This document shows, one piece after another, positions 13,401 to 24,300 of a stretch of DNA of 64,000 nt (the first letter of the stretch is position 1; each line of letters begins with the position of its first letter). Position numbers and translations under genes: made by a program. A model generated the notes under the pieces. It saw nothing but the letters and a program-made list of their open reading frames with translations. It searched no databases and was not told the DNA's origin. Source of the stretch: Euborellia annulipes (taxonomy: Eukaryota > Arthropoda > Insecta > Dermaptera > Anisolabididae); assembly GCA_023213315.1 (NCBI GenBank), contig JAKCPI010012501.1, forward strand, positions 1 through 64,000, written 5' to 3'.

Positions 13401-16400
13401 AAAAACCCACCTTTTAAAGGAACTACTATACAGTGGAGAGAAAAATTTGAGCAAAAGAAAGTATATATATCGTTGACTTGCAAGAAAACATGAGCAAATT
13501 AAAATTTGAAATTGATCAATTGTAAAAAATATGACCAAGCATACTGAAATACAGGGGCTCTGATTGAATCTGATTGAAATTTTTCTCAATTTTACTCGGA
13601 AATATATCCCAGGAATTTTTTAAAAACAAAAATCTTTTCTTTGGTTCTAAAGAAATCCAAATCACTGATCAAGAATCCTGGTTTTTTCTTCAATTATTTC
13701 TTTTGAAGGGCCAGAGTATTGGATCTGAAGGTTCGGTTCCTTTTTTGCTCTCTTCCCAAAAAAATTTTCTTATATCACCAGTTCTTTTCATTTATTCAAA
13801 CGATCTGCAAACTCACAAATGAATTATATTTCCAAATTTCTTTTAAAACAAATTAAAAACAAAAATAATTGGGACCGCTAGTGTATATATATATAATAAT
13901 CCGAAAATTGCATTGATGGCTGTATAATTGATAATTATGAGCAGAATGGCAGTCAATAATCAAATTAGAATAAACGTGAGTTAATATTTTATCTCAATTT
14001 GATAAAGATTAACTCAAGTTTGTGTCTCTCTTGATTCCTAGCTGTCATTATGATCAAACTTATTTGAATACTACCTTTAATTTATTTTGAATATATGAAT
14101 ATATATAATAAAAATAAATTCTGACTTCTCACTCATTCAATATATATATACCTGTATGTATATATATATATATATATATTTTTTTTTTTTTAAACATTCA
14201 CACTTTTTTCTCATTCACACTCACACTCACACACACATTCACACTGTCTTTTCGGCAGCTCAGGCCATATAAGACATTTACGATAACCGTTATTTATGAA
14301 TTTATATATATTAAGGGTCCAGGCATTTTTATTTAAGCCATCTGGTATCCAGATGGCTTAAATAAAATCATCGGACTGCCTGGGGTCCGAACCCGCGACG
14401 TTTGGTATATGAGGTTAGCACGCTAACCTCTACACCACGCCCCGTGGGCATAACAGTATATATATATATAGGGCCTATATGAAATTCATTAAACAAAAAT
14501 TAAATATTATCAAGTCTTCAACAATCTAATGAAACCAAATAATTGAATATTGAATGAAATTTGTCTCATTTTGCTATTTAATCACAATATGACAAATCTG
14601 AACTGATTTATGTGGAAGAGTATTTAAACCAAAAAGTTAATTTAATTAAGCAGCAACCTGAAAACCTAGCATTTGTTTGTAAATAGATAATGAAAGAATA
14701 TGAATTAAATTTTCATCCATTTGACACGAGTTTGTATTCTAGTTCTATTAAATTCAAACATAAAAAATATAGATGTAAATATTTCTAAATTATGCAACTA
14801 CATTAATAAATAAACACTTTATTTTGATCTAATTAAAATGAATTAATATTAAAATTGAATGCAAAATATATGGAAATATAAAATAAACATGTATGTGATC
14901 GAGTTCAATAAGATTTAAGATATTAATACATTTAAACGGGAACATTTAATGGGAATAAAAATAAATGGATTAATATATTTATTAAAGTTTAATAATGACT
15001 TTACCATGGTTTGAACCATGGGTTTGTTGAAATTAAAAAAAAAAAAAATAATAATTGACATTTATTATAGGAAGAAAAACAGCAAGGCGAAGATAAAAGA
15101 TTGAAGATGTGTCATTTGTTTAAGTAAAATTCTTAATCTCTATTTGGAGTTATAAAATTTTTTAAAATATTTTTTAAATTTATTAAATTTATTTTAATAT
15201 TTTTTATAAATTATTCATAATTTTATTTTAATTTGTAAAATTAGTTTCAAAAATATCAATAATTGTTCCTGCATTTTTAATTAATAAAATTTTTTTAAAC
15301 ATAAAAAATTAAATTAAGATTATGAAAAATTTTTAAAAAAATATTTAAATATTTTTTTTAAGATAAAATAATTTTTAACTATTAATAAATAATTTTTTTT
15401 ATAATATATTCCAAGGAGATTTATAAAACATCACAAAATGACACCTCTCATTTTTTTACTCACTGCCTCTGACCTGTTTGCCTCTTTAGGAAATGTCAAT
15501 TTTATTTTAATTTTAAAGTGATTTTATTTCTTCATTTTTTTAATTTCATCTATTCAATATAAAGGTAAAATTGTTTTCGTATAATATTAATCCATTTTTT
15601 AAAATCCTTTAATATTAATAGTAGTAATCTTTCACCTCTTGTCATCAAACGTGCATGCCTATTTTCTAATTTCCATATTAATTCATTTTAATTAGATCAA
15701 AATAAAAAATGTATGAATTTAGTTACTTTATTCGGAAACAATTTCATCAAATCAAATAGTTTTCAGTGCATGATTTATGTAATTTGCATTTGCATGTCTT
15801 TGTGTGTTTCTCTTCAATAATTTTCCTTTTGTTTTTTCTAATTTCCATTTTCATTCAGTTTTATTAATAATCTAACGTGTTTTAAACCCATAAATCTATA
15901 AATAAGTGTAAATTTTGTTTGTGTTTTTGAATATACTTTCTCCACAACTCCCACAGAAATCAGGTCAGATTTGTCATATTGTGATTAAATAGCAAAAGAG
16001 ACAAATTTCTTTAGATATTCTTTTATTTATACTAGGTTTTTTATTTATTTTATTTATATATAGGTCTACTTATATCAGAATTCCAATTTGATGATGTTCT
16101 TTTACTGGGACAGTACTCAGGATGGAAGCTGAATGCTTCAATAAATTATTATTTATGATAAGAGGTTGTTTATTTTGTAGGTTTAAGATGTTGGCCAATT
16201 TTAACATCGTACCTTATTTTTTAAGGTTCCCAAGAAGGCTTAATGAGCTGAAACAATGTTAAAGTTGGTCATCATCGTAAACATAATACAATAAAAAGCC
16301 TCGAATAATAAATTATGAATTTAATTTATTAAACCACTCACCTGCCATTTTGGGATTTGTCCGAATAAAAGAGCATCGTCAAATTGTAATTCTGATAATC

Positions 16401-17664
16401 TGACCGGACCAGCATCTCACAATCCATATAATTATAATAACAATTTTTTAGTTTAATTCCGTTTAAATATATATATATATATATATATATATGCGAAGAT
16501 AAGTTTTCTCGGGTTGTGTCGCGTGTGATGTTGAGATTTACTCGACGTTTCGGCTCTCCTTTTGGAGCCATTTTCAAGAGTATGGAATTAGGGGGGAATT
16601 GTTGGGGTGGTTTGTTTACGGGGTCGCAGTCTTGCTGGTCCCCAGGTCAATTTGGATGCCTCAGAGGCTTGGTCTGGTCTCTGAGAGCAGGAGGAAGGTT
16701 GAGTGTGTGTAATTGCGTTTGTGTTCGGTTTGGGTTGACTACGGGGCCTCAGTCTGCCTCCCCAAGTCGATGTGTTATTGGTTTGGTTAGTGGATGTGTT
16801 AGGAGATTGGGTTTGTTTCTGAGATTTGGATTGGGTGTGTGTATGTGTGATCGTGTCTGTGTTTGATTTAGGTTGACTTTGGGGCCTCAATCTGCCTACT
16901 CCCCAGTCGATGTATTGCCGGATGTTTCGAGGCTTGTGTTTGTCTTTGAGATGTGTTGGGTTGTGTGGTGGCGGTTTGCGTGTTGATGGTCGAAGTGATT
17001 TGTGTTTTGGTTTGTCTTACTGCTGTGGCGCTCGAGGTCTTGACTGCTCGCTGGCTATCTGACGACAGATAGCCAGCGAGCATTCAAGACCTCGAGCGCC
17101 ACAGCAGTAAGACAAACCAAAACACAAATCACTTCGACCATCAACACGCAAACCGCCACCACACAACCCAACACATCTCAAAGACAAACACAAGCCTCGG
17201 AAACATCCGGCAATACATCGACTGGGGGAGTAGGCAGATTGAGGCCCCAAAGTCAACCTAAATCAAACACAGACACGATCACACATACACACACCCAATC
17301 CAAATCTCAGAAACAAACCCAATCTCCTAACACATCCACTAACCAAACCAATAACACATCGACTTGGGGAGGCAGACTGAGGCCCCGTAGTCAACCCAAA
17401 CCGAACACAAACGCAATTACACACACTCAACCTTCCTCCTGCTCTCAGAGACCAGACCAAGCCTCTGAGGCATCCAAATTGACCTGGGGACCAGCAAGAC
17501 TGCGACCCCGTAAACAATCCACCCCAACAATTCCCCCCCTAATTCCATACTCTTGAAAATGGCTCCAAAAGGAGAGCCGAAACGTCGAGTAAATCTCAAC
17601 ATCACACGCGACACAACCCGAGAAAACTTATCTTCGCATACATCCAGTCGCGGAAACCTTCCAG

Positions 17665-17702
<38 letters not shown>

Positions 17703-20700
17703 TTAATATATTCAAAATATTATAAAGTTTGTTTTCAATTAAGTATGAACAGGATAGCAGCCAGGGATCAAATTAGACAAAAACTTTAGCTAATCTTTAT
17801 CTGATTTTTTATTTTTTAACTTTTTATATGAATTGCAATTCTGCTCATAATTATCAATTATACATGTTAGTATTCAATTTTAGGATTATTTTTTTGTTTA
17901 ATATATATATATATATATATTAGGGTGTCCCTTATTTTTCGATTTTTATTTTTTTTGGTTATACCCTCTAATTTTTTTACTTATATTATAAAACACTCGT
18001 AAATAAAATTTGACCCCATTTGGAGTTCATTTACCTCCCCCGACCGTCTTGGGCGGGATTTTGAAAATTTTTATTTTTTTGCGTATACGTTCTCATTTTG
18101 TTTATTATATTAAAAAATACCCACAAATCAAATTTTACGTCAATCGGAGTTCATTTAGCCCCCCCCGACCCCCCTGTGAAAAAATTTCGAAATTTTTTTT
18201 TTCTCGGATAGGTTATAATTTTGTTGATTCTATTAAAAAACACTCGCAAAATAAATTTTACATCATTGAAAGTTCATTAACTACCCCCTACCCCCCTTGA
18301 AACATGCCCAGTTAGGTGAGAGAGTATTGGCGCGCTCCCGCGGCGACTTCCTATCTTTAATATGCAATTATTTAATTTTGTTGAAATAATTTGATTAGAA
18401 AATAATAAAACAAGAAATTAAATACCAATATTTACTTAAAAGTACAAAAAAGTAATAAATTTTGTTGATATTTCCTTTTTTTTACAGTCGGGATAAAAAT
18501 GCCTCCTTTCTGCTCCAGCTCACAACGTTGAAGGAATGGCTTTTGGTCTCCCTCAACGATTATTATGAAAGTTTTCTATTAGCATTACAGCCCTTTCAGC
18601 TGTATCATTCACAGCTTTTAGAGAAAGAACTGGTCTTTTGACTTCTAAATCTGCCACGAGAGAGGATTCTCTTCAAAAAGAGTGTCGTTCTACCTTCAAT
18701 GGAGAATATCTTTTTACAAAATCCTCTCGACTTTTCTTCTTTAAATTAATTACCATCTTCGTTTTTACAATTTAATATTTATTAATTCAAATATCCAACA
18801 AACGATAGGGTGCCGCCCGGAGTAGAACCACGAATCCACTGATTTATATTCAGTGTGCCCTAACCGCTGGACCACAGCACGGTATTCGGTTATTTGAGAT
18901 CATTCAGAATCACGTGATGTATATAATATCTTATATATTATATGTATAATTTCTTATTTATCTTCGTTTTTGTTTGTCAATTTTATCATCCAAAAGCGAT
19001 ATACCCAGTAAAGAAAAAGACCTCTTCTTCAGTTAAATTATATTTGGAGGAAATTTAGGGTTAGATTGAGCAACCCAGACAAACAAGGACTACCAGATAT
19101 CTGTTTCTTTATGACAACGACGTATGTTAAGCTATGGATTCAATGTATTTCGGCAGTAAAGGCAAGTTTTCAAGATTTTAGCTTTCTGAAAGCATTACAA
19201 GATTACGAAAGGTTCCGATTATTTTTAAAGCAGCCTTAAGAAAATTTTTCCGCCCCCGAGTTTGGCGTAGTAGGTAGCGTGCCTACCTCCTATACCAAAC
19301 GTCGCGGGTTCGGACCCAGGCAGTCCGATGATTTTATTTAAGTCATTTGGATACCAGATGGCTTAAATAGAAATGCCTGAACCCCAAATACATATATTAA
19401 TTACAACGGTTATCGTTTAAAGTCTTAAATGGCCTGAGCTGCCGAAAAGACAGTGTGAATGTGTGTGTGAGTGTGAGTGTGAATGAGAAAAAAGTGTGAA
19501 TGTTTTTTTTAAAAAAAAAAAAAAAAAAAAGAAAATTTTTCCCTAATATAATTTAACTAGCGAAGTGATCATTATATCTCTTTTGGATGGTGAAGTTGAC
19601 GTCCAAACAAAAACGAATATGGTAATTAATTTAAAGAAGAAAAGTCGAGAGGATTTCGTAAAAAGATATTCTCCATTGAAGGTAGAGCGACACAATTTTT
19701 GAAGAGAATCCTCTCTCGTGGCAGATTTAGAAGTCAAAAGACCAGTTCTTTCTCTGAAATCTGTGAATGATACAGCTGAAAGGGCTGTAATGCTAATAGA
19801 AAACTTTCATAATAATCGTTGAGGGAGACCAAAAGCCATTCCTTCAACGTTGTGAGCTGGAGCAGAAAGGAGGCATTTTTATCCCGACTGTAAAAAAAAG
19901 GAAATATCAACAAAATTTATTACTTTTTTGTACTTTTAAGTAAATATTGATATTTAATTTCTTGTTTTATTATTTTCTAATCAAATTATTTCAACAAAAT
20001 TAAATAATTGCATATTAAAGATAGGAAGTCACGCGGGCGCGCGCCATTACTATCTCACCTAACTGGGCATGTTTCAAGGGGGTAGGGGGTAGTTAATGAA
20101 CTTTCAATGATGTAAAATTTATTTTGCGACTGTTTTTTAATAGAATCAACAAAATTATAATCTATCCGAGAAAAAAAAAATTTCGAAATTTTTTCACAGG
20201 GGGGTCGGGGGGCTAAATGAACTCCGATTGACGTAAAATTTGATTTGTGGGTATTTTTTAATATAATAAACAAAATGAGAACGTATACGCAAAAAAATAA
20301 AAAATTTTCAAAATCCCGCCCAAGACGGTCGGGGGAGGTAAATGAACTCCAAATGGGGTCAAATTTTATTTACGAGTGTTTTATAATATAAGTAAAAAAA
20401 TTAGAGGGTATAACCAAAAAAAAATAAAAATCGAAAAATAAGGGACACCCTAATATATATATATATATATATAATTTTAAAATTATTTGACACTTTGATA
20501 TTTCTATTATGTGTGACTAATAGTAACTTATAGTTTATTTGAAAGATTATCTTAATTGAAAACTGACTATTTTATATTTCCATATATTTTGCATTCAATT
20601 TTAATATTAATTCATTTTAATTAGATCAAAATAAAGTATTTATTAATGTAGTTGCATAATTTAGAAATATTCACATCTATATTTTTTATGTTTGAATTTA

Positions 20701-21293
20701 ATAGAATTAGAATACAAACTCGTGTCAAATGGTTGAAAATTTTATTATCATGAGCATAATGATATTCTTTCTTTATCTATTTACAAACAAATGCTAGGTT
20801 TTCAGGTTGCTGCTTAATTAAATTAACTTTTTGGTTTAAATACCTTTCCACATAAATCATCAGGTCAGATTTGTCATATTGTGATTAAATAGCAAAATAA
20901 GACAATTTTTCTTCAATATTCAATTATTTGGTTTCATTAGATTGTTGAGGACTTGAAAATATTTAATTTTTGTTTATTGAATTTCATATAGGCCCTATAT
21001 ATATATATATATATATATATACAGGTATATATATATTGAATGAGTGAGAAGTCAGAATTTATTTTTATTATATAAAATTTATATTCATATATTCAAAATA
21101 AATTAAAGGTAGTATTCAAATAAGTATGATCATAATGACAGCTAGGAATCAAGAGAGACACAAACTTGAGTTAATCTTTATCAAATTGAGATAAAATATT
21201 AACTCACGTTTTTGACTAATTTGATTATTGACTGCCATTCTGCTCATAATTATCAATTATACAGCCATCAATGTTAGTATTCAATTTTCGGAT

Positions 21294-21331
<38 letters not shown>

Positions 21332-24300
21332 AAAATTATTTAACACTTTGATATTTCTATTATGTGTGATTAATAGCATAATTTAATTGAAAGATTATCT
21401 ATTAATTGAAAACTGACTAACAAGTATAAGTCTAGAGCTTTGAATAATATTTTGTTTAGAATAGATTTAGTCATTCTACTGTATACAGTTTTATATTTTA
21501 TCTACCAACCAAGAAAGCTCGCTCTCATTTTTCTTAATATTCTGCAGGCCTGTGAAAGAAGATTTTTCCTAATTTTTTTCTTCTTTTTCTTTCCAGTTTC
21601 TCAAAGGGGCAACTTGTCTATTCTCTGGCTGCTCGATGCAGTTCTTAAATAGCGAGTCCTTTTAGTTCTGGCAGAGAAAGAGGCTCTGACGTCGGCACCA
21701 GGACGGTCGACGTTCCGGGCCAGGATCTCTACAATTTCGACATTTGGGTAAGTAAATTTATAATTTATAGTTTGATTTGTTCATTAAAGAGTAAATTATA
21801 GATAGTTTAAAAAAATATACGAGCAATTGGTTTTAGTGCATAATAAAATGCTTCGGCGCACAAAAGATTTTAATTTTTCCGCGTTGTTGACGTTTTGGTG
21901 ATTGACGAAAACCTTTTTCAAATTTTGCTCAATTTTAAATTATTATAAAGGCAGAGGCGTACCGAGAGGGGGAGGGGGGAGGGGGGTCCGCCCCAGGCCC
22001 CCAAATATTTGTCTTTTAGAAGTCCCGGGGCTCAAGTGGAAACCGAACGCCCCTGTATAAAGGTGATGGGACTGTTTGATATACTGTTTTTCAATTTAAT
22101 ATTATATACAAACCAAGGCCGGCGCCGTTTCGGTCACATTCAGGATCATCTTGTCATCAAGATGAACTGGTCTCAGACCCGGCTTGTGATATTAAATTTG
22201 CATTTTAGATTAATATAAATTCATTATTTCAATTCTTTCAAATTTCTCTCTTTGCACTTGACCCTGATCTCACTTGCAATTGAAGGCTATTTAAGAGATA
22301 TTCTCACAAATGCTTTTTTTTTCAGATGTGCGCGTATCGCGAGTGCAATGTGTTAAGTGTTAGTGATTAGTGCCGAGCCGAAGGAGATTGCGTCGGATCC
22401 CGCCGAGCTCACCAGCAGGTAAAATTTATTTATTTAAACAAACACACAGAGCCCGAATAGTGGGAAGTAGAGAAAATAGCATTGAGTTTTTTCTACTTAT
22501 CCTAATTTTTTAATTTAACTTTCTAACAATAAATGAAGGGGCAGGCAGCCAGGAAATCAGCCTCTGCGAAATGAAACTCAAGAGTATTAGAGATTAATTA
22601 GATAATTCCTTCTTCAGAGTTCTCGAGAGTATGAACTCAAATGCCAGTGGATTGAGTCAAATATACATAAAAAGGCTTGTAAATATATACCAAGCAACGC
22701 TAAGAGCCAGTCAGCTGTTAACAATGTTTCAATTGAACTGACTGTCGAGTATAAAAAGCTCTTAGCATTGCTTCATATATATTTACAAGCATTTTTATGT
22801 ATATTTGACTGAATGCACTGGCATTTGAGTTGACACTTTCGAGAATGAACTGAAGAAGAAATTATCTAATTAATCTCCAATACTCTTGGGTTTCATTTCG
22901 CAGAGGCTGCTCCATACTTGACATATTGTCATCGTAAATTTCTTTTTAAATTCCATTTCCTGCACTTGGCAATTTGAGGCCGCAAATATTGAGAGGCTCT
23001 TCGTCTTCCCCTGAACACACATACAAATGCTTAAATATCAAAAAAATCTACATATAATTACTAATTTCTATTTTCTTTTCTTTTTTACAGATCCCGAGAT
23101 CTTCGAGGAGCTGGAGACCAGAGTCACAGTAAGCTTTAGCATGGTGCAAAGGATATTAAAGGGGTTTAGGGCTCAGATTCCCTTTTTTAGGATGTTTTTT
23201 TTTCAGCTGACCCTAAATAGAATTTGCTTTTTTCTTTAAAATTTCAATTTATAATTTTCTTTTTCTTTACATAAAACAATTAAATACATTCAATTTAAAT
23301 TTGCATTTGATAATTTTTAAATTCAATTTATTTTTTCTAAATTTACATAAACATTAAATTATAAAATTCCTCCCCTCGCACGCATCTACCGAGTGAAAGA
23401 GACGAGGGCATCGCACCCAGAGGCGCCGAGGGATGGATTTCACCATCAACTTTGGTACCCAGGCTCTTAAAAGGGAATACAAATTTAAATGTATTCATTT
23501 TAAATTTAAAAATTCATTTGCACACCTTAAATTGTAGTATAATCAATTAAATATAGAGGGAGGTGGGATGCACCATGCCAACGAGAGGGATTTTGTAGTT
23601 TTATTTATGAACTTGCAGCTCCTCCTCGTGAATCTATTTGCGGAGGAATCAACGAGGATCTCTTTCATTCTTGGCCTCTTTTGGATATTCTCGTTGTCGT
23701 TGTCGTTGTTGTTATTTGCCTCAGGTTTGTTGATAGGATCCCTTGATTTGTTGTTCGTTTAGGGTCCAAACAGAGAGTTAAAATGAAAGATTTTCCCGTT
23801 GATTTCTTCCATGAACGGTTCATAAGGAGATGCGGTCAGATCTGATTGACAGATCAAAGCCCAGGTTCTCAAGTGTTTTTGTTGTGTGTCTGCGCAAAGA
23901 CGTCTCTTGTTGACGCATTCGGGAGTCTCATTTGTTTTCATATCTTTGAGGGTGGGTTTGAGGTGGCGAAGGGTTGCAGTTTCTCCAGGGATATCCTGGA
24001 GGCTCCAAATTGCAATTCCTTTGAGGCTAGGGACAGACCCGAGGGCTCCACCGATCTGATGGTGGGGACGGGGTCACACACGCTCTCTTTTCTGATTGTA
24101 GAGTAGAGTAGGTAGGATCTCTTCCTGGTTGGCCCCCGAACTCGTTTGCCCGTAATCCAAAAAATCACGTTAATTCTCACTGATACGATTTCTTCAGACT
24201 CCCGGCTTTACGTTTTTTTTATTTCTATTTTCTTTTACTACAAACACTTTTTTTTGTAGTAAATGAAAATAAAACCTTTTTGTGTTTAAGTGAATATGTG

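Larger units (their letters stand above)
11440..13883. mobile_element. 2.4-kb TIR element (CAGTGGCGGTCCC) holding nested insertions
   Basis: Ends CAGTGGCGGTCCCA and TGGGACCGCTAGTG are inverted repeats with two mismatches, flanked on both sides by TATATATA. It is absent from the right palindrome arm. No transposase is recognisable. A second hAT-like element (11779-12831) lies inside it, and a SINE inside that. Confidence 0.72.
16497..17637. repeat. Near-perfect 1.1-kb palindrome flanked by (TA)n
   Basis: Two arms of about 570 bp meet at about 17067 (CTGACGACAG centre), with almost no differences. Each arm contains a T/Q/S/P-rich open frame read outward from the centre and ends in a hammerhead-like motif (16539-16582 minus, 17548-17591 plus), then GAGAAAACTTATCTTCGCAT. 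Flanks are (AT)n runs. The high arm identity implies recent formation or ongoing conversion. Confidence 0.88.
17922..20452. repeat. 2.5-kb fold-back element with TAGGGTGTCCC termini
   Basis: The ends TAGGGTGTCCCTTATTTTTC and its complement sit in (TA)n tracts. Arms of about 850 bp (17922-18770 and 19600-20452) are inverse complements, including three tandem degenerate units of about 120 bp (17950-18303) sharing GTTCATTTA-CCCCC. The spacer holds two SINEs. No transposase is recognised. Confidence 0.8.

Noticed and set aside
16338..16577. Frames with IYIYIYIY runs at 16338-16577 and 17553-17789
   Set aside because: They translate (TA)n microsatellite and the hammerhead-like palindrome end; not credible proteins.
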